Assembly (NCBI GenBank): GCA_002067705.1
Contig: MVRL01000112.1
Span: forward strand, 1 to 64,000
DNA from: Methanosaeta sp. PtaU1.Bin112
GTDB taxonomy: Archaea; Halobacteriota; Methanosarcinia; Methanotrichales; Methanotrichaceae
Length of the DNA stretch: 64,000 nt
Reading direction: 5' to 3'
In this document: positions 55,185 through 64,000 of the stretch, piece by piece
How positions within the stretch are numbered: the stretch's first letter is position 1
How the letters are laid out: every line of letters starts with the position of its first letter
The notes under the pieces: generated by a model
What the model was told of the DNA's origin: nothing
Databases searched by the model: none
What the model saw: the letters and a program-made list of their open reading frames with translations, nothing else
Translations under genes and position numbers: made by a program

Positions 55185-56120
55185 TCAGTCCCTCTGTTTT
55201 ATTTTTATGGTTGAGTCTCCCGTATGAAATAGGGGACTATGCATGAGACTATGCTCATTGCTGCCAATAGCAGATAATAAATGAGATCCATCGCAACTAA
55301 TCCCCGGAACCTTTGCCCATCCTTCCCGGCAGGTGGAAAACGTCATCTTCTCCCGTCGTGCACTCTCGTTTACCCTGTGCATCAAATCGCGTCTGATCTC
55401 CTCAGGAAGATATCCGCTGCCTGCAACCTTGCATCCTCGGGAAAACAGTCTCTCTAAAGCCTTCCCTTCCTGAGCAAAGACGGAGATGATCTTTTTCATG
55501 TTTCCCGGTCGGGTCTTAAAGGTCGAGGAAGTTATATGCCGGGCTCCTGCTCGTGAGACCGCGGCTGCCAGTTGATCGATCTCTTCGTCGTTTATGCCGG
55601 GAATGATGGGATCGATTCTGGCCGAAATGGGAACGCCTTTTGCCGATAGCTTAGCCATAGCATCGAGGCGTCTTTCCGGCGATGGCGCACCAGGCTCCAG
55701 CTTGCGGCATATGGATTCGCTCAGCGATGTGATGGTTATGGCCACGCAGGCCTTCATCTCGGAAAGAAGATCTGCGTCTCTTGCTACCAGATGCGACTTT
55801 GTCACCACCTGAGCACACAGACCTCGCTCTTTCAGGATCTGCAAGCATCCTCGGCTGAGCCGAAGCCCTTCTTCTTGAGGTGGGTAGGGGTCTGAGCTAT
55901 TGGATAATGAAACCAGTGTGCCCGGGCTGATCCTGGATGACTCCCGGACAAGCCTTCTCAGGAGATCGGCCTTGGGGCGGCACTCGGCAAAGCGGAGGAT
56001 GTAGGATGAGGCGTAACAGTAGAGACAGCCATGCGGGCACCCTGTGTAAGGATTGAGGCTCAACTTGGCCGGGCAGGTGCAAAGCTCGCTCTTCCAGGGA
56101 TCAAATGGTCTGAGGATCAT
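55185..56120 (-). CDS. SplB-like radical SAM protein
   Basis: The 311-residue protein carries the radical SAM cluster motif CPHGCLYC (Cys 28, 32 and 35) inside NPYTGCPHGCLYCYASSY. It also has the segments SLSNSSDPYPPQE, KSHLVARDADLL and RIDPIIPGINDEE found in the SplB (spore photoproduct lyase-like) radical SAM group. The start codon overlaps the ligase-like gene's stop (TAATG), so they are translationally coupled. The substrate is unknown; DNA repair is a guess from the neighbour and the family name. Confidence 0.85.
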   Translation of the reverse strand: MILRPFDPWKSELCTCPAKLSLNPYTGCPHGCLYCYASSYILRFAECRPKADLLRRLVRESSRISPGTLVSLSNSSDPYPPQEEGLRLSRGCLQILKERGLCAQVVTKSHLVARDADLLSEMKACVAITITSLSESICRKLEPGAPSPERRLDAMAKLSAKGVPISARIDPIIPGINDEEIDQLAAAVSRAGARHITSSTFKTRPGNMKKIISVFAQEGKALERLFSRGCKVAGSGYLPEEIRRDLMHRVNESARREKMTFSTCREGWAKVPGISCDGSHLLSAIGSNEHSLMHSPLFHTGDSTIKIKQRD

Positions 56121-57742
56121 TAGCTGCGGATCTCCTCCAGCCTGCTCAGCTCATCTGCATCACCAGGGGAGGCATTCAGAACGAACCCTTCAATTACAGG
56201 ATGATCAATGACATATCTTCCTGCACGTTTATGCGCTCCTTTAATCTTAAGGTTCAGGAGAACCTGCGCAAGGACCGGTTCCTCTGAATCGCCACCGACT
56301 TCGCATTCACCTTTGTTGATCGCCAGGGATTTCAAGGCATGAAAGAGTCTCAGCCGGTCAGGCTCAGATAGGCCGAATCCTGTCCATCCCACGGGCACTA
56401 GCTCATCATCGTTCCTCAACGCGACCTGATATTTCCCTGCCATGATCTCATTCTTGCCCTGGCCCCATGAGACCCGCACGATCATGGCAGCAAGCTTCTG
56501 CTCCGCTCCGATGATGAAATCTTCTTTGGAAATCATACCCGGCAGGTAAGGGGCCTCGGGATCTCTCATGAGCAATGCTCTGGCTCCTGCTGCCTTGCTG
56601 AACAATTCATCAACAGCCCCCGGGTCGGTGAGGACATACTCTGGGGCGGGAGATATTCCCTGAAATGGCATGATTTGGGGATTGCCGAGCATAGACACAA
56701 GCTTTTCTCGTCGATGTTGATAAGGCATGCTGCAGATGTCTTTGCCCTGCCAGGCAATGAGATCATAAGCCATAAGCGCGGGTCGAATTCTGCTCTTTCT
56801 GGAGAGATGACGGCGGTTTATGTACCACAGCATTTCCGCTTGGCTGCAGATGACATTTCTCAGGCTGCCGCGGTCTTGAAATCCTATGAGAAGGCAATCT
56901 GCGACAAAATCAGATTCGACTCTATCGAGCTGAAGGGTTATGTTGCTCAGGAACGCGGTGATATTCCGCAGATGGCTGGTGAAGATGAACGTCTCTTTTT
57001 TTCCTTTATGAACCTGCACCCTCAAGCCCGGATATCTGGGCAGAAAGCATCCCGGCACCTCTGGATCTCTCTGGCGAAATAGCATAAATCGGATGGGGGT
57101 TTTAGCCTGTACGGTAGCTTCATTCAGCTTTCGCCATTGAGCCATGACGGCAATGCTTCCCAGATCCGGCTTGAGGCTGTAGGCCCTCTCTATCTCCTCC
57201 GGATCGCAGTTCAGCGATGAAGAGATGGCGGCGATCATGGTCTTATGACCGATGCCTGCTTGCAGATTTCTCAGGGCCGTACGGGCGATAAACTTTCCTT
57301 CCTGTGGTGTCGCTTCCAAAAATAGGCCCCTTAACAGGGCGTTCTTCCGCTGCTCCGATTCTTTACCCCTCATCTCGGAGATACGCCGGAGACTTTCGTA
57401 TACCGACAGGGCTTTAAGAGGCTCGTGAAAAAGTGAGTGCTGCCCTTTCTGCTCCAACGCGGCTTCCGCCACCTGTCCTATATCAGAAAATCGTTCCCAC
57501 AGAGAAGGTATATCTTGGTCGGATACCTCAGCCAGCGCCGTCATGAGGGCCTCCGGGCCGATGCCCATCTCCCTTTCCTCCCAGGGCGGCCAGAGTTCTC
57601 CTAAAAGCAGCCGTACCGCTGGACAGAGCATCTCGCTATCAGGCTCTATCTCAGAGAGAAGGCCCGCCGCTAGATCGGCTTTACATCCACGTGATGCACG
57701 GGAGATCTCTTGCAGAGCCTGGGCGATTCGAGAGTAATGCAT
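56120..57742 (-). CDS. DNA-ligase-fold protein lacking the catalytic lysine (probable pseudoenzyme)
   Basis: The 540-residue length and layout match archaeal ATP-dependent DNA ligases: a helical DNA-binding domain (about 1-200, KNALLRGLFLEATPQEGKFIARTALRNLQAGIG), an adenylyltransferase domain and an OB domain ending IKGAHKRAGRYVIDHPV. Motif I, normally KYDGxR, is RYPGLR with Arg at about residue 236. Motif III (FSRRLED) is FTSHLRN, the motif IIIa Glu is lost (DFVADCLLI), motif IV EGLMxK becomes RALLMR, and the motif V lysines are absent. The DNA-binding fold is kept, so a nick- or lesion-binding role is inferred. It is the middle gene of a three-gene operon. Confidence 0.85.
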   Translation of the reverse strand: MHYSRIAQALQEISRASRGCKADLAAGLLSEIEPDSEMLCPAVRLLLGELWPPWEEREMGIGPEALMTALAEVSDQDIPSLWERFSDIGQVAEAALEQKGQHSLFHEPLKALSVYESLRRISEMRGKESEQRKNALLRGLFLEATPQEGKFIARTALRNLQAGIGHKTMIAAISSSLNCDPEEIERAYSLKPDLGSIAVMAQWRKLNEATVQAKTPIRFMLFRQRDPEVPGCFLPRYPGLRVQVHKGKKETFIFTSHLRNITAFLSNITLQLDRVESDFVADCLLIGFQDRGSLRNVICSQAEMLWYINRRHLSRKSRIRPALMAYDLIAWQGKDICSMPYQHRREKLVSMLGNPQIMPFQGISPAPEYVLTDPGAVDELFSKAAGARALLMRDPEAPYLPGMISKEDFIIGAEQKLAAMIVRVSWGQGKNEIMAGKYQVALRNDDELVPVGWTGFGLSEPDRLRLFHALKSLAINKGECEVGGDSEEPVLAQVLLNLKIKGAHKRAGRYVIDHPVIEGFVLNASPGDADELSRLEEIRS

Positions 57743-58051
57743 TTACCTCGCTATCTTGATCTTTAAAAGGTCCTCTGTCCTCTTGGCCAGATCCTCAATC
57801 ATGCCATCGAGCTCTCTCAAAAAAGACTGCGTTTCCTCCGTAGTCACCGCGCCTGGGGCGGAAGCCTTGATCAATCCTTCCTGCTCTAAGACTCGAAGAG
57901 AATAGCGTACCTTATGACTGGGTATCTTTGTCTCCTCGGCCAGCTTGAGGATGCCTATGGGCTCATTCTCCACGACTTTATTGAGGACGACCAGGTGCCG
58001 TTGTAGCATCTCAAGCTCGCTGCTCACCTTCTCGGTCAGAATCTCTATCAC
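57743..58051 (-). CDS. Small HTH DNA-binding protein, first gene of the ligase-like operon
   Basis: This 102-residue winged-helix-type protein begins at GTG 58051, with GAGAGG close upstream; the exact start is uncertain. The HTH region is GILKLAEETKIPSHKVRYSLRVLEQEGLIKAS, followed by a C-terminal helix (FLRELDGMIEDLAKRTEDLL). It abuts the ligase-like gene with no gap, so it probably controls or assists that operon. It is archaeal in type. Confidence 0.8.
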   Translation of the reverse strand: MIEILTEKVSSELEMLQRHLVVLNKVVENEPIGILKLAEETKIPSHKVRYSLRVLEQEGLIKASAPGAVTTEETQSFLRELDGMIEDLAKRTEDLLKIKIAR

Positions 58052-58088
58052 ATCCTCTCACGGAATATTATCTTTAATTCGATTGCGG

Positions 58089-58100
58089 CCTTATAATTCC
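58089..58100 (-). promoter_or_regulatory. TATA box of the HTH / ligase-like / SplB-like operon
   Basis: GGAATTATAAGG on the minus strand lies about 38-49 bases before the first gene of the operon. Confidence 0.45.
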
Positions 58101-58195
58101 ATCGATTGACATGGCGCGTGTTAGCACATATCATTTTGCATTCGGAAATTCAAATCTGATCAAAACCAAAAAGAGCCAAGAAAAAATATGGAAGA

Positions 58196-59314
58196 TCAGT
58201 AGCGCGCCCGGCGAGGGAGGAAGTCTATGCCATGCCGGGATGTCACACGCCGATTCAGATCCTTTCCCAGTATCTGCGGCGATGATACACCGGTGACCAC
58301 GAGCATTGTTCGCAGAGTATGCTGCAAATTTGGATCGATCTGTGCGCCCCAGATGATGCGGGCATCGGGATTGATCTTCTGATATACCTCATCAACTACC
58401 GTTTCGGCATCTGTGATGGTCATATCCGGGCCGCCTACCACGTTAACCAAGGCGGAGTTTGCGCCGGATACATCTACATCCAATAGAGGGCTGCGCAGAG
58501 CCTTCGTAACAGAATCACGTGCTTTCTCTTCGCCTTCCGCCTCACCCATGCCGATCATGGCGACGCCACCATTGGTCATGACCGTTCTTACATCGGCAAA
58601 GTCCAGATTGATCAGTCCAGGACGGGTGATCAACTCCGTGATGCCCTTGACCGAGCGCATCAATACTTCATCCGCCACTTTAAAGGCCGCTTGCAGGGGA
58701 AGATTGGGGACGACGTCCAGTAGACGGTCGTTGGGCACCACGATTACCGTATCAGAAACCTCTCGCAGCCTCTTTAGTCCTGCTTCAGCATTCTGCATTC
58801 TGATGGTGCCTTCCGCACTGAAGGGGATGGTGACGATGGCAATGGTAAGAGCTCCTGCCTCTCGCGCAGCTTCTGCGACCACGGGTGACGCGCCTGTGCC
58901 TGTGCCACCACCCAATCCGCAGGTAACGAAGACCATATCCGCACCTTCCACAGCGGCTTTGATCTCATCGATATCCTCCTGGGCAGCCTCTTCTCCGATG
59001 GCCGGCAAGCTTCCCGCCCCCAGGCCGCGAGTGGTGCGTCTGCCTATGAGAAAACGCCGATCGGCATTGATATGCAAGAGATGCTGGGCATCGGTATTTA
59101 AGGCAAAAAGCTCTGCGCCTTGGATGCCGCACTCTGCCAGGCGGTCGATGGTATTCGAGCCGCCTCCGCCGCATCCTATGACACGGATAACCGTGGTCAG
59201 CTCCTCCAGAACCCCAACCAGCTCTTCATCGCTCTGGATTAAGCTGGACGGCTTGATTCTGCTCTCGGCCTCAGATCTGCCCAGGGCTTCGTCGATGATG
59301 TACTTAATCTCCAT
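58196..59314 (-). CDS. ftsZ: FtsZ cell-division GTPase
   Basis: This 372-residue tubulin homologue forms the division ring. The N-terminus has the archaeal FtsZ extension, then [19 protein letters not shown], the tubulin signature GGGTGTG at 135-141, and [11 protein letters not shown], which corresponds to the T7 synergy loop. A short C-terminal tail follows ([13 protein letters not shown]). It is a single-copy gene with its own promoter. The GTPase residues are intact. Confidence 0.97.
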   Translation of the reverse strand: MEIKYIIDEALGRSEAESRIKPSSLIQSDEELVGVLEELTTVIRVIGCGGGGSNTIDRLAECGIQGAELFALNTDAQHLLHINADRRFLIGRRTTRGLGAGSLPAIGEEAAQEDIDEIKAAVEGADMVFVTCGLGGGTGTGASPVVAEAAREAGALTIAIVTIPFSAEGTIRMQNAEAGLKRLREVSDTVIVVPNDRLLDVVPNLPLQAAFKVADEVLMRSVKGITELITRPGLINLDFADVRTVMTNGGVAMIGMGEAEGEEKARDSVTKALRSPLLDVDVSGANSALVNVVGGPDMTITDAETVVDEVYQKINPDARIIWGAQIDPNLQHTLRTMLVVTGVSSPQILGKDLNRRVTSRHGIDFLPRRARY

Positions 59315-59351
59315 CCCCTCTTCTTTTTTCTACTTTATTTGCCAATCAATT

Positions 59352-59360
59352 GGTATATAG
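59352..59360 (-). promoter_or_regulatory. TATA box of ftsZ
   Basis: CTATATACC on the minus strand lies 38-46 bases before the ftsZ ATG, which is itself directly preceded by GAGGGG. Confidence 0.5.
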
Positions 59361-59394
59361 TTTTTTGCATATAGAAAAGAAGATGCTGCCCTGG

Positions 59395-59772
59395 TTAATT
59401 GGATCGCAGGGATTTAAGCTTTTCAATCTGCCTCATCACCCTCTCGGATTCCTTCGATTTCTCGCCCTCCAGGTAATCGACGATCTCCGGAAGGCTTTTA
59501 TTCAATTTATAAATGCGATACGGCCGCCCTTTTCCGGGATTCTTTTCATCCCTTTCCACAATCCATTCCAATTTCCGGATCTCTCGCATGGCAATGCTCA
59601 CTTCCGGTTGGCGAAGATCCGATCCGATCTCTATCTCTCGGGACGTTGCTTCTGTCACTCCCGCCAGATAGGTCAGGACTCTGGCCACGTTCCTCTTCAG
59701 TCCCACCTTCATGAGAATAGAGGCAAATTCATCGCGTTCAACTTTAGGGTCTGAGGCTGCTATTGTATTCAA
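59395..59772 (-). CDS. Archaeal winged-helix transcriptional regulator
   Basis: The HTH region is KRNVARVLTYLAGVTEATSREIEIGSDLRQPEVSIAMREIRKL, a winged-helix core related to TrmB/ArsR-type archaeal regulators. A basic wing (EKNPGKGRPYRIYKL) and a C-terminal helix follow. The frame runs to an upstream ATG at 59835, but a TATA box overlaps that part. GGTGA before the TTG at 59772 makes it the likely start (125 residues); ATG 59805 is an alternative. Its target is unknown; it is upstream of ftsZ but in its own transcription unit. Confidence 0.78.
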   Translation of the reverse strand: MNTIAASDPKVERDEFASILMKVGLKRNVARVLTYLAGVTEATSREIEIGSDLRQPEVSIAMREIRKLEWIVERDEKNPGKGRPYRIYKLNKSLPEIVDYLEGEKSKESERVMRQIEKLKSLRSN

Positions 59773-59803
59773 TACGGTCACCTTGGGCTTAACGAATGAT
59801 AAC

Positions 59804-59812
59804 ATATATATA
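59804..59812 (-). promoter_or_regulatory. TATA box of the winged-helix regulator gene
   Basis: TTATATATA on the minus strand lies 32-40 bases before the chosen TTG start and inside the longer reading of the frame, which argues for the shorter protein. Confidence 0.45.
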
Positions 59813-60066
59813 AGTTTCGTCGAAAATAATTCCATTGCGATTGGATACCGCCTTATCTTATTAATTATTTTTTTATATATATGATCTTTTTAGAAGAAAT
59901 TCGCTATAATTCACTATTATAGCAGGACCCTTCCTTGGCTATTGATCGAGCAGGTAAAGAGAAATCATATTAAGGACATCAACGGGATTGAGGATATGAT
60001 GATGATCATAGGAGAGTGGCCAAGGCAAAATTCCGTCGGAGAGGCTGGCACTCTCTGGAGGACTAA

Positions 60067-60912
60067 ATGCACATAATGGAGCTATTAGGCAAATCCCGAG
60101 TCAAGGTGGAAGAGGAAAAGGTCCAGGATGCCAGCGAGCCCCTGATTGATTGGTGCCCGCTCTTTGATAAGATCAGGGGGATAAAGAAGGTCTCTGCCGA
60201 ATCAGCCGCAGCAAATATGGAATTTAGAATAAAGACTCATGGCATGTTCTCGGCGCGACGGAAGCTGCAGATGGACACATTTGTGGGCTTTGGGGCCTCG
60301 GAGTCCATGATGACCGGCATCGAGGCGGGAATCATCGACGCTGCTGTTACCGTTTGCGACGGTGCGGGCACTGTGATCTCGGAAAACGCCGACCTCATTC
60401 AGGGCATGGGCGGCTATCTTTCTGGGCTCGTAGAGACCGAGCCGATACCTGAGGTCATAGAAGGCATCCGTGAAGCTGGCGGGCATGTTCTCTCCGCTCA
60501 GGATGGCAAAATCGACCAGATTGAAGGCGCGCTTTATGCAATAGCCGCAGGATTTAAAAAATTCGCTGTCACTGTTGCCGATTGCGCCTCAGCAGAGAAG
60601 CTGCGCGCTCTGGAGAAGACCGCAGGGGTAAGAATAATGATAATCGGCGTTCATCTTACAGGAATAGGTCTTGAGGAGGCATCGAGGCTTCTGGCGGTTG
60701 CCGATATTGTAACCAGTTGCGCTTCAAAGCACATTCGCGAGCAGGCAAAGCCTCTGGTTCAGGTGGGAACGGCTGTGCCTCTCTTCGGCCTGACAGCTTG
60801 GGGCAAGGAGCTGCTGGTGGAAAGGGCAAAGAAAGTAGAGCAGCCTATTCTGATAAACACCATGCCTCTGCCGGTGTTGCCTGAGAAAAAGCAGCCCAGG
60901 CCATTGGTTTAG
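60067..60912 (+). CDS. Methanogenesis marker protein 8 (DUF2099)
   Basis: GGAGG lies 5 bases before ATG 60067. The 281-residue protein has the family segments PLIDWCPLFDKI, FVGFGASESMMTGIEAGIIDAAVTVCDGAGT, NADLIQGMGGYLSGLVET and ADIVTSCASKHIRE. The family is restricted to methanogens and their relatives. Its function is not settled; the Cys residues suggest a redox or metal role. It stands alone, divergent from the regulator gene. Confidence 0.93.
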   Translation: MHIMELLGKSRVKVEEEKVQDASEPLIDWCPLFDKIRGIKKVSAESAAANMEFRIKTHGMFSARRKLQMDTFVGFGASESMMTGIEAGIIDAAVTVCDGAGTVISENADLIQGMGGYLSGLVETEPIPEVIEGIREAGGHVLSAQDGKIDQIEGALYAIAAGFKKFAVTVADCASAEKLRALEKTAGVRIMIIGVHLTGIGLEEASRLLAVADIVTSCASKHIREQAKPLVQVGTAVPLFGLTAWGKELLVERAKKVEQPILINTMPLPVLPEKKQPRPLV

Positions 60913-61013
60913 CCGCTAATGGCTCAATGGCATAATTTTTCTCGTTTTTAATCTAAAACAGGAGGTAGTGGCCCGGAAAGAATCACGCGATCTTTGCCGG
61001 CTGTGGTGCGTCT

Positions 61014-61295
61014 TCAGAAGGCAATGGTGCAGAGTCCAGGTGCCGGACCATTAGGTGTGAGCTTGCAGGTTCGATCCTGCAGACCGACCTCTACATAATC
61101 GCCTTTGGGTTGAGCATCGAATTCGTGAGTTACCAGATAGAATGCCAGGTCCTCGGCATTCATGCGGGGATCGTCAAATGAGGATATTGTGGACTTCAAT
61201 TCCGTGATGGTGGTCTTGGTTGCACTGACGGTGGGCAGCGCCAGCATGATCACAATCGATATGAGACATATTGCGCTTATCTTATTCCAGGCCAT
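61014..61295 (-). CDS. Small secreted hypothetical protein, 93 residues
   Basis: ATG 61295 (MAWNKISAICLIS) has GGGAG 4-5 bases upstream. A signal peptide is followed by a domain of about 65 residues with two cysteines near the end (RTCKLTPNG, GLCTIAF), probably one disulfide. No family is recognised. Confidence 0.65.
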   Translation of the reverse strand: MAWNKISAICLISIVIMLALPTVSATKTTITELKSTISSFDDPRMNAEDLAFYLVTHEFDAQPKGDYVEVGLQDRTCKLTPNGPAPGLCTIAF

Positions 61296-61403
61296 AGATC
61301 TCCCTGAGCGATTCAAGGATCATATAGACGATTGAGTACAACTCATGTGCCAAAATTCCAACAGATCTGAATGAATTAGCATGCTACTTGCTCCCCTGCG
61401 GCA

Positions 61404-63812
61404 TCATACCTGAGACAAATTTGAGCCCGCTGAGACGGTTGCATGCGTATTCCTCCACATAGCATGATCGGTTCCGATGACAAATGCCTGGGTCTCACTC
61501 GCGATAAAAGCCCCGGGTGTGTGTATTAGCATCAATCCGCCAATGTATTTCCACTGGCTTCCCACCGGATTTCCTGGAGAGATGACGACTGTGTTCTCCC
61601 ACAGAGCCGAATCGGTGCCGCGTACAAATGCATGTATCTTGCTGGCAGATGGGTCTGCAATGACAAACGGGTCCGAGCTGATGACTCCTCTCAGTCCATG
61701 CCAGACTCCAGTCTCCGGCTCACTGCTCGAGTTCACATCGCACATCCACAGAGCATTGTCACCACCCATAACATAGACTGCAATGTGATTGTTGACACCA
61801 GTCTCTATTGCGGCGATCGGCCCATTGGCCAGGAAGCCACCCAGGAAGTTCCAGGTTCTGGCATACGATGATCCTCCCCATACACCTTTCTTATCCCAGA
61901 GTGAATAATCGCATCCTCGAACCAGTATGTGCTCAATGCCGGAGGGATCAAAAATGATGTATGGACGTGTTGAAAGGCATCCGCCCAGAGAGGTCCAATC
62001 GCCGGTTTCTGCGTTTATGTCAAGGTTGAAAATCCAAAGGGCATTGTCCCCGCCTATGACTGCGACTCTCATAATGCCGTGATTGGATGGATCCTGTGCT
62101 GCTGTGGGCTTCTCTGTGATGTATCCTCGCAGACATTTCCAGTGTCCCGTTTTCATGATGGGATCGTGGATGAAGTCCCAAACGCTTCCATCGCCTCCCC
62201 GAACCAGGACGTGTATCCTGCCGTTATAATCTGCTACTGCAAAGGGATCTGATGTCAGGAAACCTCCTTTGCCATACCAGGTCCCATCCACATTAGCCCA
62301 TAGGGCACCATCTCCTCCTTTCACCCAAATTTCCGTCCTGCCCATGCAGTCCACCACTACGCTCGCCGCACTGGTTATGTAGCCTCTGAAACTGCTCCAT
62401 CCCAAAGGAGGGGTTTCGAAGCATCCCCTATCGTAACCCTTTCCGGAAAGTCTTGGCCTGTGCAGGAGGTCGTCATTCGGCGCTCCGGTCGAGGTTCCGG
62501 AGTCTACTGCCGGGCTATTCTCCTGAAGCTGGTATCCGGAAGGATCGGCAGAGCCATAGGCAACATACCGGGGATCGCGAGCGAGGTTTCCCGGTCCCAG
62601 GGTACCGGATTCTATCTGGGCGCAGGTGTAATCCTGATCGCCGACCTGCACAGGAACATCTGAATTCGGGCGGTAGAAAAGGTTATTTTCTGAGGTGAAT
62701 GCCACCGACGGTCCGATCCAGAGAGCACCCTGTCCGTGAGAGATTATGCAGTTTTTCATGGTAAGCATTATTGGCACCTGCCGGTCATCGTACTGGACGT
62801 ACATGGGGTATCCCTGTCTCTCCGGATTGTCGGATACGACTGTGTTTGTTATCGTGAACCGGGCATTGGGTTTGGTGGAGTGCGCCACCAGGCCGGACCA
62901 GGGAGACGGGCTGGCATCGCCGTCGCCCGTGTCGTACACCAGGCAGTTTTCGATATGGGTATCATCGCCCCAGATCTTGATTCCGTCGCAGGAGTTGTGA
63001 TTGACTATGCAGTGGTGGATGTAGGTTCGATCCGCCTTGCTGTCCAGGCCGTCACCGCGGTTGTGTGTTGATATGGTATCTGCAATCTCAATGGGCCCCT
63101 CTGAGGGCTCGATGCCGAATCCATCCGGCCGGTCATAGGGAGAGGGGCCTGGCGTGCCCTGATAGTAGTGGCCGCTGTAGGCGAAGCGGCAGTTCTTTAT
63201 GAGAACATTCCTCCAGCCGCCGGATGTCCCGGCTGCGCCACCTACAGCGCCAAAGCCGCAGTATTCGATGCGACTGTCCAAAAGACTCAATCCATCGATG
63301 TCCTGGATATCTATTCCAAACCCGTCGATATGGTGGATGTAGATTTCGCTAAGGACTATATTTGAAGCCGGCTCCCAGCTGGCTATGGCATCGCGGAAGG
63401 GATTGGTGCCATCGCTCTTTATCTCGATGTTCTCGATCCTGACGTAATGCACTGCCGATAGATCGATGGCATTGGCTAGGTTATTTTTGCCGATGAGCGA
63501 AGGCCTGCATCCGTCTTCCCCCTTGATAGTGACCCATGCAGCCGGGCTCCCCGAGTTGGGAAGAATCCGGTCCTGCCCAAAATCCTGCAAAATATATTCC
63601 CCGTCTCGAATGATCAGCGTGTCTCCTGGCTGAAGCTGGCCGGCTCCGTGGGCGGGCGTCGCCCAGGGCGCTTCAATAGTGCCGGGATTTCCGTTGCTGC
63701 CGCCGGGAGCGACATAATATGTAGCTGCATGGGCTTGCCAAACCAGTAGCACCATCGAGATGAGCAATAAAAAAGACTTCCTGGTGCCAGCATGGATATC
63801 ATTCTTCGCCAT
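61404..63812 (-). CDS. Secreted beta-helix protein with a C-terminal seven-bladed DUF346-like propeller
   Basis: The start at ATG 63812 (MAKNDIHAGTRKSFLLL) follows AGGGAT. After a signal peptide the 802-residue protein begins TYYVAPGGSNGNPGTIEAPWAT, the typical entry of right-handed parallel beta-helix/polysaccharide-lyase-like proteins. The helix runs to about residue 450 (RIENIEIKSDGTN, HCIVNHNSCDGIKIWG). The C-terminal half has seven GGDxALW-type repeats (GGDGALW, GGDGSVW, GGDNALW, GCDYSLW, GGDNALW, GTDSALW, GTDHAMW), one seven-bladed propeller like that at 18890-20914. Sugar binding or cleavage at the surface is inferred. Confidence 0.84.
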   Translation of the reverse strand: MAKNDIHAGTRKSFLLLISMVLLVWQAHAATYYVAPGGSNGNPGTIEAPWATPAHGAGQLQPGDTLIIRDGEYILQDFGQDRILPNSGSPAAWVTIKGEDGCRPSLIGKNNLANAIDLSAVHYVRIENIEIKSDGTNPFRDAIASWEPASNIVLSEIYIHHIDGFGIDIQDIDGLSLLDSRIEYCGFGAVGGAAGTSGGWRNVLIKNCRFAYSGHYYQGTPGPSPYDRPDGFGIEPSEGPIEIADTISTHNRGDGLDSKADRTYIHHCIVNHNSCDGIKIWGDDTHIENCLVYDTGDGDASPSPWSGLVAHSTKPNARFTITNTVVSDNPERQGYPMYVQYDDRQVPIMLTMKNCIISHGQGALWIGPSVAFTSENNLFYRPNSDVPVQVGDQDYTCAQIESGTLGPGNLARDPRYVAYGSADPSGYQLQENSPAVDSGTSTGAPNDDLLHRPRLSGKGYDRGCFETPPLGWSSFRGYITSAASVVVDCMGRTEIWVKGGDGALWANVDGTWYGKGGFLTSDPFAVADYNGRIHVLVRGGDGSVWDFIHDPIMKTGHWKCLRGYITEKPTAAQDPSNHGIMRVAVIGGDNALWIFNLDINAETGDWTSLGGCLSTRPYIIFDPSGIEHILVRGCDYSLWDKKGVWGGSSYARTWNFLGGFLANGPIAAIETGVNNHIAVYVMGGDNALWMCDVNSSSEPETGVWHGLRGVISSDPFVIADPSASKIHAFVRGTDSALWENTVVISPGNPVGSQWKYIGGLMLIHTPGAFIASETQAFVIGTDHAMWRNTHATVSAGSNLSQV

Positions 63813-64000
63813 TTCATGGATCCCTGCCATAAGTGCAATTATCTAACAGAGATCGGATCTTGTCAAGAGATATAATCTTATCTGAAAATTAGATGATGTT
63901 CCGGATTGGATGTCTGCAGATAATGCCTATGTGCAACGCCACAGGGATGGCACCCAGAGAATGGGCAAATTGTCAATCAATGGTATTTAATGGCTTTAAT

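Noticed and set aside
58413-59360. 315-residue plus-strand ORF
   Set aside because: Antisense to ftsZ with its tubulin signature; the ORF has the Ser/Arg/Pro-rich look of a shadow.
1-64000. Insertion sequences, prophage or integrase genes
   Set aside because: No transposase, integrase or terminal inverted repeats were recognised anywhere in the window.

Overview
The window looks like a chromosome segment of a methanogenic archaeon, most likely a Methanothrix/Methanosaeta-type acetoclastic methanogen. The evidence is an archaeal SRP54, an archaeal-type ArgS, FtsZ, a methanogenesis marker 8 (DUF2099) protein, a class II tRNA-Leu without an encoded CCA, TATA boxes 20-30 bp before many genes, and an unusual density of secreted proteins. 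The genus is inferred from this gene content; nothing in the sequence proves it.

Layout. Bases 1-12727 (minus strand) are the first 4242 codons of a giant secreted protein that runs off the left edge. It has a signal peptide, a lamin-tail domain, a long region of DUF11-like beta-sandwich repeats, and about 19 tandem SdrD B-like repeats of about 113 residues. An A+T-rich gap with a G+C-rich hairpin island leads into a cobalt/nickel ECF transporter operon, cbiMNQO (13277-16241). Next come a tiny ORF, larB (minus) and a divergent endonuclease Q gene. Bases 18890-22446 (minus) encode a secreted matrixin-like metalloprotease and a secreted seven-bladed DUF346 propeller protein in a tight pair. Their N-terminal regions look related.

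Bases 22632-26749 hold srp54, two secreted proteins, a dUTPase-family enzyme and a DUF1614 membrane protein. Bases 26869-30262 carry secreted proteins and an A+T-rich pair of membrane proteins. The tRNA-Leu(UAA) gene lies at 30812-30895, beside a probable decayed gene. Bases 31077-45832 carry more secreted proteins (some sharing domains), a DUF123 nuclease-like protein, a 1258-residue hybrid histidine kinase with six PAS domains, a secreted cupin, a DUF169 protein and a zinc alcohol dehydrogenase. Then follow argS, more secreted proteins including two small lamin-tail proteins, ChaB, and a small siroheme/4Fe-4S sulfite-reductase-like protein.

The right end has a three-gene operon: an HTH protein, a DNA-ligase-fold protein without its catalytic lysines, and a SplB-like radical SAM protein. 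It is followed by ftsZ, a second HTH regulator, the methanogenesis marker 8 gene, and a secreted beta-helix plus seven-bladed propeller protein.

Two themes stand out. One is an extracellular matrix or cell-surface programme: roughly half of the genes have signal peptides, and several domains are reused between them. The other is DNA maintenance: EndoQ, a dUTPase-family enzyme, and the ligase-like pseudoenzyme with its SplB-like partner. The ligase-like pseudoenzyme operon and the protease/propeller pair are the strongest candidates for undescribed systems.
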